Below the pieces are notes generated by a model. It was not told the origin of the DNA. It searched no databases and saw nothing but the letters and a program-made list of their open reading frames with translations. From assembly GCA_014549065.1 (NCBI GenBank), contig JACDOX010000224.1, forward strand, positions 980,835-1,044,834: DNA of 64,000 nt. The letters are read 5' to 3'. Below, piece by piece: positions 1-12,060 of the stretch; the first letter of the stretch is position 1; the number at the start of each line of letters is the position of its first letter. The stretch comes from Cardinalis cardinalis. Lineage: Eukaryota; Chordata; Aves; Passeriformes; Cardinalidae. The position numbers and the translations under genes were made by a program.

Positions 1-1755
1 TTTATATGTTATTACTTGCTATACAATCTAATAAAATTTTAGAAGGCCCTGAATTCTGGTGGCCCTGTAAGTAGTAATGTTTCCTCAGAGCATGGGCACT
101 GCTGCAGCTGGCTATTCCCAATTCCCATTTGCTCTGTGCCTGCCCAGTGTCTGTGCCAGGAGCAGGGAGATGCTCTGTGCCAGCTCCTTATGGCACTCCA
201 CAACCTGGAGCATCAGGGCAGTGGTGACCACAACACNGGGCAGAGGTGTCTGTGTGAGTTTTTGGCTACATAGCCTGTGTAGCTCAGCCAGCTGGGCTGA
301 GGCTGCCACGGCCTGTGGGCTTTGTGTTCCCACACACTGGATGGCTTTACAGGCATCCAATACTCAAAAAAAGCCTGTTTGAGACTTCCTTGTGTGTCTC
401 CATGAAATGCAGTCTGGAGATGTAGGTGCTGCTTTAAACAAGCAAGCTGCAGACAAATAAATTCATGTCCTGTAGGATGTGGCACAGAGCAACACACCAG
501 GTGGAAACAGTGTTGTAGCAATATAAACCAGATTGTACTGGAATTCACAAGAGAAGAAAAAAGAAAAGTCTGTGAATAATCTTTCCTACTATCAAATTCA
601 CTTAATCTTGNTTACTGAAGACTGCAACCCAAAGGGAGTGCCCAGGTACAAAACTGCTCAACTCTGTCCTCCTTTATGTTACAGCCACAGAGCAAGAGCT
701 CAGAATGGCTGATAAGAGCAATTTTGGGACTGCTAGTCAGAATACAGAAAGAAAGATGCTCAGGACCTGCCCTGCTAGCAGGGAGAGGGCAGGACATGTC
801 TAAACATNCTCTGAAATAGATAATTGGCTTGTACAGCAGCTCACTGATGGAAGCAGCTTCTGAGTGTCCCAGGGAACAGAGCTGTACAGATGAGGAGTGA
901 GTGGGTGGAGTATCTGTCATAGAGTGGGAAGAAGATTATGAAATAGTCAAGGTGCATTCCTTTCTTCTTTACAGAAGGATTGGGATTGTCTTCTGCTACA
1001 GCCACAGAACACCCCACTGGTAGCAGGACTCATGTCCAAGGCAGCAGAGTCTTGGCTGCTGGTCATTCTGGTGCATCAGCTTTGGGCTTCACCTTCCCTC
1101 CACAGAAGATTTATAGTGCTTCTCTGTGCAACCTGGTCATAATCAAAATGATGAAATCTTTTTTGAAATTTCAGTGGTAATAGAATCTTCCTAGAAGTAG
1201 TTTTTCAGAGACATGGAGGGAAAACTTGCAAATGTTTTTTTGAGAGAGAAGTTATTGCCTATTACACATTTTTATTACCCTCTCAAAATTTCCATTCTGT
1301 GTTGTGCTTTTTGAAGAGGTTGATATTAAAAGACTGGNTCTGTGAGGCTTCAGCATTATCTTACACTGATCCAACAGAAGACATCTTGTTTGTTCTTCCA
1401 GCTTTTCCTTTCACATGCAGTTGCAATAGGAAGTTTCTCATTAATAACTAATTATTGCATTTACATTTTGCACAAAGCAACCTACAAAAGTCATGTATTT
1501 AATCCACTCACATTTTTCTGTAGCTGTTTTGAAGTAGGTGGACTGTCTTCACCACTAAGGTTAATCACAGACTGCTTTCTAGANTAGATTTACATATCAA
1601 GGTGGAATGTAACTTAAAAGGNGAACAAAGAGGTTTGGGGACTGAAAATATTTCTTTATCTTGGGGATTTCACTGGGGTCTGTCCTGTACCTGCAACTGC
1701 AGATACTAAGTTCTATTCATACTTAATAACTCAATTTGGAATTTTACTTTTTCAG
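1..1755. other. GAS6 intron (left part truncated by window edge)
   Basis: No exon, repeat family or RNA gene was recognised. I looked for the preceding GAS6 LG1 exon (expected to end near a WQ dipeptide just before ISVEEL) and did not find it. The short open frames here have no recognisable domain. Confidence 0.6.
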
Positions 1756-1920
1756 ATCTCTGTTGAGGAACTTGAAAGAAATTTGATTATAAAGGTCAAT
1801 AGGGATGCAGTTATGAAAATAGCTGTCTCAGGAAACCTGTTTACACTGGACAAGGGAGTGTACCAGCTGAATTTGACAGTAGGAGGCATTCCTTTCAAAA
1901 CAAAGGACCTTATTCTACCA
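1756..1920 (+). CDS. GAS6: GAS6 exon: end of laminin-G domain 1
   Basis: Acceptor tttttcag precedes 1756 and donor gtaagt follows 1920. The exon is 165 bp, encodes 55 residues from ISVEELERN to KTKDLILP, and leaves in phase 0. It covers late beta-strands of LG1. It contains one N-glycosylation sequon (N-L-T in QLNLTVGG) in the same sequence context as in mammalian GAS6. The entry phase is inferred to be 0 because the preceding exon was not found in the window. Confidence 0.93.
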
Positions 1921-4900
1921 GTAAGTATAGCATGCTAACTTCTGTTCCTTTGCATGCCTGAAGGGCTTGAGTTCATCTTCTCTTGGGGTAATGTAGGTCC
2001 TTCCTGAGAGCTGTTCAGCCTGCCCTGAAACAGGTGGAATTATCACCTTCTGGATACAGCTTTCTGCCCATTGACTATAGCAGGAGCCTAAGCCAGTAGC
2101 AAAGTTGAGTCTCCAGATTTTTTGATTGGTAAGTTTGGGTGAGATGTATCCCACCTACAGNGTTAGGGCACAGGAAAACTGGAGCACATGACAAAATCCA
2201 CAGTGGTCATGCTGGCTTGGAGAGCAGGAGTGGCCTGGGGAGTGGCATGCTGCTGTGTGAGGGTGCCTCTGTGCCTACTAAGTCTGGAACNAACATCAGG
2301 GGCACTCTTTGTGTTGTGACCAAAGTTTATTCTTCACGTGCAACAAATCACAATTTGCTGCATGTGTTTGCTGTGTCAGTATAGTGAGGCCCAAGGAAAA
2401 ACAGAAGCTTATTTTTCTTTATTTCCTCCTAATTGAAGTAGATGCAGCATATGAATAAAAGTTAAGGCAGTCCTTGGGTAAGATGGGATGATTGCTCTGA
2501 ATAACTGCGGCTCAGGCCTTTTGAATGTCCACCACAAGCAGAGTTNGCACCTTGAAATCCAAATTTGCATCTCTTTATTCCTAAATTGGGTGACAAGCTT
2601 GAGGCTCTGTGACTGGGAGTGCAGCAGCTGAGCCTCACAGCTCCTGTGCCTCACAAGAAGTCATTCAGGGCCACTGCTTGTCAGAAACAGTAAGCCCAGA
2701 ATCTAGGATTGAGGGCCAGAAACTCCTCAGGTTTTTATCCTGGCTCAGACACNTAATTCTCTCTCTCCTTCACTTAATTGGAGGTAGTTGTGCTGATTTA
2801 AAGACTTTGCAAGAAGCCTTCTCTTTACACACTGACTCACATTTAAATGCTGACATTAGGTACAGAATAGCCTAACTAGAAGCTGGAAGGAATGAGCTTT
2901 GTACAGAGTGGTGTGCCAGTCTTGTGGTGCAGGCACCCCTCCTTGAGCCAGAACCAAAAAACTTATACCATGATCAGCTCCAAGGTCTGTCTTGTGTGTC
3001 ATGCGGGCTGTTTGCAATGACAAAAAGGATTGGGATTTTCAGCCTTAAGTTAGCCTCCAGCATTTGCAATGCTGAATTGTGGAGCTCTGGCTACAGAACT
3101 TTAGAAATAAGTTGTATTAATGATGGGCAACACATAGAGGAGCTTACAGAACCAATGCAACCAAACCAGCACCTGCACTAGCCAGTGCCTTTCTGGCCTC
3201 TGGAGATAAGCTGAGCTCAGGGGAGTTTCCTGGGGAAATACTGACCACTCACTTGGGGCTGCAGGATGGGGGTTGCTGCCTCTTGGTTTGCATGTGCATA
3301 ACACATCAAAATTATTTCTACTGTTTAGTATGATAATATAACTCAGTATTCCTTTGCACACAATTCCTCTTCACTGAACAGTCATTTGAGGCATAAGATG
3401 CTGCTTTATCTTCCCAGATAAACCCTCGGCTGGATGGTTGCATGCGGGCATGGAACTGGCTGAATGGGGAGGACACCTCCATCCAAGAGACCATAAAGAT
3501 GAATGAAAAGATGCAGTGCTTTGCTGTAGCAGGACGAGGCTCTTTCTATCCTGGCCGAGGTTTTGCTGTGTTCAATCTTACTTACAGTAAGTAGGCTGGG
3601 TTTTTTTATTTCTGATCTGTTGTCCTGCCATTAACCATACCTGGTTAATAAGCAGTGTTAAAACTTAGGTGTGTGCCAGACTCACTGTTGATTGATGCAG
3701 AGAAGATTAAATATGTGGTTCTTAGTGAAGGAAGGCCTATAAACNATAGTTGTGCAAATATGCCCAGCAGGGATTAGGTTCTTCTGTGTAGCTCCAGTAA
3801 TACATTTCACAGCCACACTGGCTCCAGCTCATCCTCAACCTTGAAGGCTTTACATCTCTATGTCAGCAGCTTAGGTGCTTCCAGTCCTCTACCACTGTTT
3901 TCTGCTCAGAGAGACCTGCAAGCTATCTCACTGCTGTATCATGAGGTTATGATAGACAGAAAAACTAATATTGTCTATTGTCTTGGATTCACTTTTAATC
4001 ATGGGCTGTTGTTACTTACACTTGGGACAAATGCAGTAAGCANATCTCTGATAGAAGCCAATGAAATTGGCATACAGTAATAACAAGTTTCAAATCAAAC
4101 TTGGACATCTCTGGGTCCATACTAATGTAGCACTCAGAAAAGCACCTTTTGTTGCTCTAGATTATTGTGTTTGCTTATCTGTGTAATCAGCTATCAGTAT
4201 TTCTGANCCCACACAAATGCTGATCGTCTATTTCCATGTGATGTGTAAGTCCTGCTCTGCAGGAGCCATCTGTTCAGTGTAATGNGGATTTTTCTGCTGT
4301 GCCATGGTAAATTAGGGAGTATCAGGTGTCTGTCATATTACTTAGCACATGGACTTAAAAGTTGCAAAGACNAGGCAGCATCTAAAATGCAGGTGAAGTG
4401 GTAAACCCTATAAAGAATGGATTATTGTATTTCAAAATGTGGTGAACTAGCAAAGCTAATAGTCCTGTGAAGGGAAATTGCAGGAGCAGGTTGATATCTT
4501 TCTTTGCAGCCTGCATTACCTTTTAAATTATTAGGGTGCTGAGGCAGTAGGAAGATACCAGGAAGTTTAATTCAGGGTTCAATGGGTGAAATAAAACATG
4601 CCACACTTCTGAGAGATCAGTGATCAAGAAGGGTTTGAGTAGGTGATGAGTGTAGTATACTTAAACAATTTTTGAGTTTAATACAGGCTTTCATAGAAAT
4701 GTTTCCTGCATGTCAAATTTCAATTCAGATTTCTCAATGATCTTTGGACAGACTGGTTCAAAAACTGCTTTTCGATTGACCTATCTTGCAGCAGTTCTTT
4801 GAATGTGTCAGATTGGTAGCCATGGGAATTTGACTAACTCTTTGTGATAAAAAGCTTTATGTTATCCTTTGACATTCTGAAAACCAGCAGAATGCATAAG

Positions 4901-7900
4901 GTAACAAGAGGAAACTGATGCCATTTTCTTGTCCAGTTTTATGTTCAAGTGCTTTGGAATGATTTTTCTTTTTTAATAAAATAAAATGTGGCAGTCCCTC
5001 CAGATGCTCATCTGCCTATGCTCTTCTCCAGGGAGAAATTGAACAGCTTTCCCATTTGACACATTGTCCAATAAATTTCTTTTTCTGCAGTGCAACCTTC
5101 TTCTGTAAATGAAACCAAGACAAATTGGGAAATTGAAGTAAATGCTGTAATTCAACCAGCAACAGATACTGGCGTGCTGTTTGCACTAGTTACAGAAGAA
5201 GCATCTGTCCCTTTATCACTATCTCTGATTGACTATCACTCCACAAAGAAACTGAAGCAACAGGTACAAACAAGTATTTTTGTAGAGAAGTTTCCTTGCT
5301 CTTTCCTCATAACTGGGAGTCAATTTCAAAACCAGCTGTCAGGTTTGCTGCCTGCCTCATTATTTGTCCCACCTGTTCAGAGCATAATCTGAAACAACAG
5401 TGCTTGCCTGAAGTTCTGCCTTTTACAGGTGTGTGTCAGATGCTAATAGGGAGCTCTTTGCAAATGTGGCCTAGGTAAAAGATAGAACTGCTCTCTTGAA
5501 TGCAGGCTTTTTTTTTTCCTGGCACAGAAACTGTTTAGTGCCATAAACCAGGGATTTCCATTCTTGCTTATCAGTAAGCTGTCCCAAAGTAGCCAAGAGA
5601 CAGGCTTTGGGTGTGGGAAAGCTACAGGGAAAAGCCAGTCATGGTGGAGCGTTGAAGCTACTATTTAATGGCATTCATAACAAAGGGCTAAATTCTGGCA
5701 TTCCACAAGGGTAACCCAGGAAGGATTTCACTAAATCCCATGAGCCAGTTTTCATTTATAGTACAGCAGCTCCAGTTGGTTTGTCCCCAGTGCAATATAA
5801 TGACTTCTGCAAGACCCACTAAGAACTCTCTCTGAGAAAACACAGTTTCAAGAATTAGTCCCACTGGTTCACTGGTTTTTCATCTGTGAGCAAATGAGCT
5901 CAGAACACAATCAGCAATAGTAATAAGCCTAAGGCTCTGCAAAATATTTGTAATAAAGGGCACACTGGGTTCATCTTGGTACTGGGTAAGTGTAGCTAGA
6001 TATTTTTCTGCTCATTGCCTGTTTTTCTTTCTTTCTTTTCCCTGCTGTTCAGTTTGTCATCGTGGCCTTGGAGAACACAGTTGTGTCCAGGCTGGCAATA
6101 AATCTCTGTGATAAAAAGGAACACTCTGTAGACGTCCTCGTCAAGAAAGATCACTTATCCCTGAGGGTAGATGGGCTAGCAGGAGAGAGTGAACTGAGCA
6201 TCTCTGAGTTGGAGGACAGTCTGTCCATCCTGGAGAGCTCTTTGCAGTCAACGAAGACATACGTGGGAGGATTGCCAGGTGAGCCTCCAGTTTTGTACCA
6301 TGGACCANAGACTTGCAACTTACTTTGCTGAGCTGGGAGTCAGGAAAACTGTTTCTGTTCAAGCTGTGAGAGTCCTTCTCTGTTTCTGCTTGTGCAGGCT
6401 TTGTCTGCAATGCAGGAACATAAGGGATCTGGGGTTGCACTTTGCTTGAATGATTGTATCCTTCTGAGGGCAGCTGGAGGCAAAAATATTAAGAGGAGGT
6501 TTTGCTTGTTCAACAATAAGAATTATTTAATTCTTAATGAAAGGATTGCTGTAAACTGGATTATTATCTTAAACCTGATAAAATTCATAGGAGTTGGGCC
6601 ACAGGTTCTTGCAGTGCTTCATTAATGTAATGGATCCATGGGAGCACTCCTTGAGGAGAGTACTTTGCCTGAAACTTGGGAAGCCCAGCNTGGTGATCCT
6701 CCCTGGCTGATGCTCTTTGAAGTGATCACAGCATGGCACAGTTGACTGACTGCCTCCCAGCAAGGGGCATGTAGGGCACAACCAAAGGGTTAACACCACT
6801 TATAGTGTCTCTGGCTTTTCAGCAGCAACAGGGTTTCTTCTGGGAGGTCAGTTTGCTCCTCTCTTCTGGACCTGTAAGATCAAACTTTCATCTGAATCAT
6901 GAATTTTGGCCAAGTTTGGGAGTTTGTTTCTTGTTGTGCCTGAACAGGTTTATCAGTCCCTTCTGCTGAGGAATGCTATTAAAGCAGCACTTATGTCTCT
7001 GATGCACATGATGCCAACAACTAAGCAAAATCCTGCCCTTACTTGCCCAAGCAAGGGAGAGGTACAAATGTTGGCCTCTTGTGGGGTGCTGAAGCAGTCA
7101 GGCTGGAGCAGGGTGGCTGAGGTGCCACACAGTACACATGGTGTGGCTGTCCCCACCATGAGCAAGAGTTTACAAAGGATTTTTGCTGATGATGCAAATG
7201 GCTCCCAGTCACACCTGAAAGGGGGAGGCNACATACTCTGGGACATTCACACAGTGGCAGGAATGAGGCTGAAATCCCAAACATGGCATTTTCTACTCTC
7301 AGATTAAATTATCTAAGCTGGCCATTGCATAGGCAATAGAGGTTGCCTGCTTTCTTTTAAGCTGCTCTCAGATGCACAGTGGAGATTTCCACAGCTCAGA
7401 AATCATCCCATTCTGTCACTGTCCCAGGTTCTCTGTGGTTTAGACTACCTGTGCTGGGTGCAGGCCTGGTTTTCATTTGTCAGAGCTAAGGTGAGATGCC
7501 ATGCCGTGGCAGCTCAGGCTCAGCTGGCTGCTGTAGGTTTAGCTGCTATCCCCCCTTTGATCTGTTGTGCTTAGCAACAGGAATTTCTGCCAGCACTCTG
7601 CTTTTGCCATTGAGAGGAACCCAGCACTTGCATGAGAAACACTGTCATTTGCCAAATAAATAAACATTTCAGCACTTCAGTTGGATTAATCACTCTGGGT
7701 TAAGTAACAATACCAAGTGGTCAGATCTAAGTGAGTTTGGCTCATTCAGGTTTTGAAAACATTACGTAGTTTTTAGTTTTTCCATGCTTCCATACCCTGT
7801 GGAAAAAAACAGTATAGTGGTCAAACTTCACCTCTTTATTCCATTTGCCACAAAGAAAGAAAATTCTGGATCCAAATATGTATTAAGTCTGATCCTAAGC

Positions 7901-9777
7901 ACAGCTAATGTTGCAGATGTGAAAGAAATATTACTTAGAGTTTCAACAGATAAGAGGGAACATGTAGACATTAATTACATTTTCTATAGGCTTTTCAGTT
8001 CTGGTAGACCCTAAATTATGTAATTTATGTGATGCATAGGTGATTTTCCAGAAAATATGCATTCCACCAGGTGAAGGANCCTTTAAGTTAGGCTTCCAAA
8101 TCTTTACATGACCACATTTCAGACAGATCCATTTCTAGTCATAACAGAAAATGAAATATTTCATATGATTTACAACTACAACACAAAGAAAAAAAATTAA
8201 TTTCTTTTTAATCTCTTACAAATCCATCTGAAAGCCCACGCTGTCTTTCAGTCAGCTCTGTGGCACATGTGACATGAATCTGCTTGACTCCTTAGACAAG
8301 CCTTCAAGTTGTTAAGTCACAACTTCAACTCNTTCTGACTCAAAATTTAGTTTACATTCATGTAAGGTATTACAACAGAGATGCTGCATTCCTTCAGCAG
8401 ACTTTGCAGATAAACTTTGGTAAATGGGGAGGAATGGCAAATAGATAACATCAGTAAATAAAGCAACTATCAAGCAATGGTAGCTCTCCCCCAGGAAGCT
8501 GAAGAGGTTTATAGTATTTCTTTGTGGCTTACANATCTCCCACAAATGTTCTCTCTCCCACTCAGTCCTAGATTCTGTCTGAGCTGTGTCTGAGCACATC
8601 AGTCCTGCATATCTCCAGGCAGAACACTTTAAATTTCATATAATCTTGGGTCAACAGGACAACCTATTGTTCAAGTTGTCCTTGCTTCGATGTAAAGATA
8701 AGTACTTTATTTAGCCACCTGAATCACTGTGAAGTTAAATATTCTTTGAGGCGTTCATTATTTTCCATTGCACAACCAGTTTGATTGGGTCAGCTTTGGG
8801 TTGTAAATAAACTAAAGACCTTTGGGGAAAGGTAGAGGACAGAGCTCANGTAGATTTTCTTGTCGTTATGTTACTGTGTTGGGTTTTTGTTTGTTTACAG
8901 TCAATGTGTGTATGATATTACAGAAGTTAGTAGTAAGACTGACTAATTTCCTCTAGTCTATTGGATTGTNCTTAGTGTCTTCTTCCTTGCCATCTGTCTT
9001 CTGTCTCTGGTAAACTGATTAAAAGAACAGTGGATCTCCACAGTAAAAATTAGTCTCATTAGTCTGACCAATGCAACTGATGCATTCCAGCACCTTGCTG
9101 ATGAAGGCCAACAAACTTCCTGTGCTCATACACAGCAAAACCGTGGTAAAGATGAGTCCAGCAAGTGGTAGAGGCAGCATATGGGAAAATAAAATTCTTC
9201 CCATAATCTTTTGGAAGCTATTTTGAAGAGAAAGAGCATTAGAGGGAGGTCTAACATCTCCACCAATACCAAAGCAGAGGGTTCAGAGATGGAGGGGGGA
9301 AAACATGGAGCTGTGTGAACATATTGTGCCACTGCAGTGAAGCTGTGCAGCACAAGGTTTCATCCAGGAGGCCTTGCAGAGGCACAGAGCAGCTGAGGAA
9401 GGGTTCAGCCTGGGAGAAGGGCTTTGGTGCACCAGAACAGATGGTGTTTTCCTCACGTCTGGGATTGTGCTCTTCCCTTCTGGCAAGGGGGCAGGGGGAG
9501 GTAGAAACGCCAGCATGGAAAGAGGTGAGCATGAATTCATTGAAGTGATAGCCATCTAAGCCTAGGCAGGGCAGGTGTTTATTTAAAGGCAGCTGTCAGA
9601 GATATTTATCTCCCCTTTCCCACAGANGTTCCTGTCACCTCCACTCCAGTCACCGCCTCCTACCACGGCTGCATGACCCTCAAGCTGAACAACACAGTAC
9701 TGGACTTGGATGAGGCTCTCTACAAGCACAGTGACATCACCTCACATTCCTGTCCTCCAGTCCAGGAGGGTCAGTAG
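1756..9777 (+). CDS. GAS6: GAS6, growth arrest-specific protein 6, 3' part (five exons, partial)
   Basis: The coding parts are 1756-1920, 3418-3586, 5091-5263, 6053-6278 and 9626-9777, giving 294 residues plus a stop; all boundaries obey GT..AG and the reading frame closes across every junction. GAS6 is a secreted vitamin K-dependent protein that bridges phosphatidylserine to the receptor kinases TYRO3, AXL and MERTK. The window holds the C-terminal SHBG-like part: the end of laminin-G domain 1, the inter-domain linker (INPRLDGCMRAWNWLNGED) and all of laminin-G domain 2. GAS6 is preferred over its paralogue protein S (PROS1) because the linker and the end (GGLPDVPVTS, then HSDIT and HSCPP) follow GAS6. 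Four N-glycosylation sequons are visible (NLT, NLT, NET, NNT). The Gla and EGF exons and the start of LG1 lie off the left edge. The downstream neighbour TMEM255B is convergent. Identity is secure; expression is not testable here. Confidence 0.95.
1921..3417. other. GAS6 intron, no recognised content
   Basis: 1.5 kb between two confirmed exons with good splice sites. I see no repeat family, no RNA gene and no coding signal beyond short chance frames. Confidence 0.7.
3418..3586 (+). CDS. GAS6: GAS6 exon: LG1-LG2 linker and start of laminin-G domain 2
   Basis: Acceptor cttcccag, donor gtaagt; 169 bp, entered in phase 0 and left in phase 1. It begins INPRLDGCMRAW, the linker characteristic of GAS6 and protein S, with the cysteine of DGCMRAW and a second in MQCFAV, positions expected to be disulphide-bonded. 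The second half (GRGSFYPGRGFAVFNLTY) opens LG2 and contains a second N-L-T sequon. Confidence 0.94.
3587..5090. other. GAS6 intron, no recognised content
   Basis: 1.5 kb of ordinary AT-rich intron. Nothing is recognised apart from the pyrimidine tract that ends it. Confidence 0.7.
5091..5263 (+). CDS. GAS6: GAS6 exon: laminin-G domain 2, middle
   Basis: Acceptor tttttctgcag, donor gtacaa; 173 bp, entered in phase 1, left in phase 0. The junction codon is A plus TG (Met). The text from ATDTGVLFAL to LIDYHSTKKLK is a strong GAS6 LG2 match. An N-E-T sequon lies near the exon start (VNETK). Confidence 0.94.
5264..6052. other. GAS6 intron, no recognised content
   Basis: 0.8 kb intron. The coding frame stays open for about 130 bp past the donor at 5264, which is chance read-through and not exon. 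A CT-rich tract before 6053 is the splice acceptor. Confidence 0.7.
6053..6278 (+). CDS. GAS6: GAS6 exon: laminin-G domain 2, late strands
   Basis: Acceptor ctgctgttcag, donor gtgagc; 226 bp, entered in phase 0 and left in phase 1. It begins FVIVALENTVV and ends VGGLP plus the first base of an Asp codon. It contains a single cysteine (INLCDKK). This segment is less conserved than the flanking exons but aligns in length and in its GGLP end. Confidence 0.92.
6279..9625. other. GAS6 last intron, no recognised content
   Basis: 3.3 kb intron between phase-1 exons. No interspersed repeat was identified with confidence. Open frames at 6906-7307 and 9251-9555 lack any recognisable protein family. 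Confidence 0.65.
9626..9777 (+). CDS. GAS6: GAS6 terminal coding exon
   Basis: Acceptor tcccacag; the first codon is split (G at 6278 plus A9626 and N9627, so GAN, expected Asp). The exon encodes VPVTSTPVTASYHGC through HSDITSHSCPPVQEGQ, and the stop TAG is at 9775-9777. The two cysteines (YHGCM and HSCPP) are the conserved closing pair of LG2. An N-N-T sequon is present. The uncertain base is in a third codon position. Confidence 0.94.
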
Positions 9778-10003
9778 GTACCACTGCAATGCGAAAGTTT
9801 TATACTCAGAAACTTTCAGTGCTTTTCTTTTTTTAAAAGATATAAATTATTCAGATCTACCGCACTGCGTGTATAGTTTCTCTTAAACACTGAAGTTATG
9901 TAGAAGCTACTGATCCCTATGTCAGATTGATTATTGAAATACTCTTTGCTTTGAGGTTTAAAGGTTGTAATATATTTGTAAATAGTTCAGAAGACTAATA
10001 TTA

Positions 10004-10009
10004 AATAAA
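10004..10009 (+). promoter_or_regulatory. GAS6: Alternative poly(A) signal candidate for GAS6
   Basis: AATAAA about 230 bp after the GAS6 stop. The downstream sequence is less T/G-rich than at the 10181 signal, so this is the weaker candidate. Confidence 0.35.
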
Positions 10010-10180
10010 TCAAAAGTAGAGACTGTACTGAAAGTGAATACTATCTTTAGACTGTAAGAGACAGTTTCATCTGCAATGTGGGAAACTTGGTAATATATGA
10101 GTGTGGACTGGAAGAAAAATAATAATTCTGTATTATTTTTTATTACCAAACACTGCTTTCTGATTTGCAAAATATGAGAG

Positions 10181-10186
10181 AATAAA
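10181..10186 (+). promoter_or_regulatory. GAS6: Poly(A) signal, probable main GAS6 site
   Basis: Canonical AATAAA about 400 bp after the stop codon, with a T/G-rich downstream element within 30-70 bp. A second AATAAA at 10004-10009 could give a shorter 3' UTR. Confidence 0.6.
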
Positions 10187-10205
10187 ATATTTACATACAA
10201 GTTTT

Positions 10206-10802
10206 TAATTTACCTGTACTGGGATTATTCTGTATTCTGGTATTTGGAGACTGTGCCTGATCTGGAGGTTACACTGGGAGAGNGTGGGAGAGAGGGGAAG
10301 ACCTGTTTTTTTTTTGGAGGTTGAGAGTTGGGGTTTATATACTTCCATCAGTGTTTCATATTTTCTTAACTGCANAGCAAATGGTGGCTGCTATTCTTAT
10401 TGCTAGAGCTTCTCTTTCTGGTACCACAGAAAAAAAGACTCAGTTGTGACCTTTAGAAAAACTCTTGGTCAACAGAAAATGGAAAATGAAGTTGGGTCAG
10501 CAGGAAACATTTAGAAGGAAAGACNTGAGAAGTTGAAAGCCATACAGTTTTTGTGTCAATAGCTGCTGGAGTAAATGATGAGGTGTTGAGCATTGGGGAA
10601 TATTATCTGGTGATGACATATTTTTGCTGCTGCATTTTTAGGTTGGCTCATTCACTGGGAGCCTAGTGGGAGCAGAGAGGCTTGAGCTGTGAGAGTTAGC
10701 CAGGCTGAACTGCATGAGGNGAGAATATCCGTGGGGGTTTATGCAGGAAAGGTTTTAGAGCCATAAAGTGCATTCAGCTTTTCAGCTATCCTTCTGAAGT
10801 TA
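10206..10802. other. Intergenic, left of the first LTR
   Basis: About 600 bp between the GAS6 poly(A) region and the first LTR. Nothing recognised. Confidence 0.6.
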
Positions 10803-12060
10803 TGTCATGATTTAACACTGGCNCAANGCCAGTGCCCCCATGAAGATACCTTCTCCCTGGTTTCTGCTGTGAGATGTGACCAGGAATAAGCAAAGCAGGC
10901 TCCTACTTAGAAATAAAGAAAACAAAACTTTNTTAACTACACTACAACTATATGTAAAAAGGAACACACTCAGGAAAAATGAAAACTTTACAAATACATT
11001 TCCTCCTNCCCCCAGAACATTTCCAATACATCCATCTCCCAAATCACNGACTCTNGGTCNNGCACCACCCCTCAGACAATCAATCCTCAGTTCATCAAGA
11101 GGAGAGGAGTCCTTCTTGTGCCATGGTGACCTCTTCCTTTCATGTCCAGTGCTCTCAGCACTGAACACGGACCAGAGCTGCTTCTAGGGTCATCTTTTAA
11201 GGATGTTTTGTCCCATTCCAAAAAGGGCACAGTCTCAACTTTGGGACATCTGTCCCCCCCATATTTTTTCACCCCTTGGGGCTGAGGGGTACCCACACTG
11301 AATCCTCTTGGTCCTGAGGCATTGCCTCCGCCTGGAATGCAGTCTCTGTATCACAAGGAAACATGGCTCACTCCATGGCTATACAAAAAGACTCCAGCAT
11401 AAGCCACTCCATCATCTCTTCCCACTAAGGTTCTTCTCCATTCTTCCAACATCTCTCTCACTTGCCCAGACCTTCATCACTTGCCCATTTCCTTCTTCAT
11501 CCTCCACTCCATCTCCCCTCCAGGAAAGGTCAATGCTCTGCAGAGTTTTCACTGTCCAAAAAGGGGTTAAAAGCTCCTACAAGNGGCCGGACTCCTTCTC
11601 AGTGCACCCCCCACCTCCTTCTCCACTAGCCGGGCTGTGCTGGCAGCACATGATATCAAATTTCAAGGTAACAGTCCCAGGCACCNGCTTTCTCTCTCTG
11701 TCTCTCTGTCTCTCTCTGTCTCTTGTGCCAGGGGCACGGGGGAACTGCCCGATAGCTCCCAATGGCTCTCCCTTCCACCCTTGGGCCAGGCCTACCTCCC
11801 ATCTCTGTCCCAGGCCCAGCCCACCTCANGGCCGCATGGCTTTCCCCTCCCCCGCCCAGCAGCGGACAGCTGGGCACAGAGGTCTGACCTGCTTCCCTCG
11901 CTGGAAAAACCAAGAGAGCTTCCCAGGGGAGAGCTCTGCTTTTAACCCCTGTGTTCTCAGAGGCGTATTCAATGCCTTAGTGGCCAAACCAGGTGCCAAT
12001 ATAACAATCTGAGCACCCATTGGTGATCACAGCTTATCCCAGAAAACCTACTTCCTGTCA
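10803..12060 (-). mobile_element. Probable solo LTR of an endogenous retrovirus, minus orientation
   Basis: The sequence resembles an interspersed LTR family seen in songbird genomes (recognised from memory, unnamed). Read on the minus strand it begins TGACAGG (12060) and ends CATGACA (10803), so it has TG..CA ends. A TATA-like TTAAAAG lies near 11190-11205. A poly(A) signal (AATAAA with one base unread, 10929-10934) lies about 130 bp before the end, the order expected for U3-R-U5. The flanking 5-mers (agtta / aacta) match imperfectly, so the ends are approximate. No gag, pol or env sequence adjoins it, so it is probably a solo LTR. Open frames of up to 234 codons inside it have no viral domain and are taken as chance. 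A GA-rich (minus) simple stretch at about 11690-11725 is internal. Confidence 0.6.
10929..10934 (-). promoter_or_regulatory. LTR poly(A) signal (one base unread)
   Basis: The minus strand reads AANAAA followed by GTTTTG. With N as T it is AATAAA, and it is correctly placed near the 3' end of the minus-oriented LTR. Confidence 0.45.

Larger units (their letters stand above)
9778..10205 (+). other. GAS6: GAS6 3' untranslated region (inferred extent)
   Basis: AT-rich sequence directly follows the GAS6 stop. The right limit is inferred from a canonical AATAAA at 10181-10186 followed by a T/G-rich stretch at about 10205-10260, as expected for a cleavage site. There is no open reading frame of note. 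Confidence 0.7.

Noticed and set aside
5264..5392. Continuation of the GAS6 frame past 5263
   Set aside because: A donor (CAG then gtacaa) fits and the next exon at 6053 continues the family sequence (LKQQ then FVIVALEN), so the extension is intron.
6906..7307. Plus-strand open frame of 133 codons in the last GAS6 intron
   Set aside because: No recognisable family, one internal unread base, and other frames are open over the same stretch, as expected by chance.
11308..12012. Plus-strand open frame of 234 codons
   Set aside because: It lies entirely inside the probable minus-oriented LTR, has low-complexity Ser/Leu/Pro composition and matches no viral or cellular domain I recognise.
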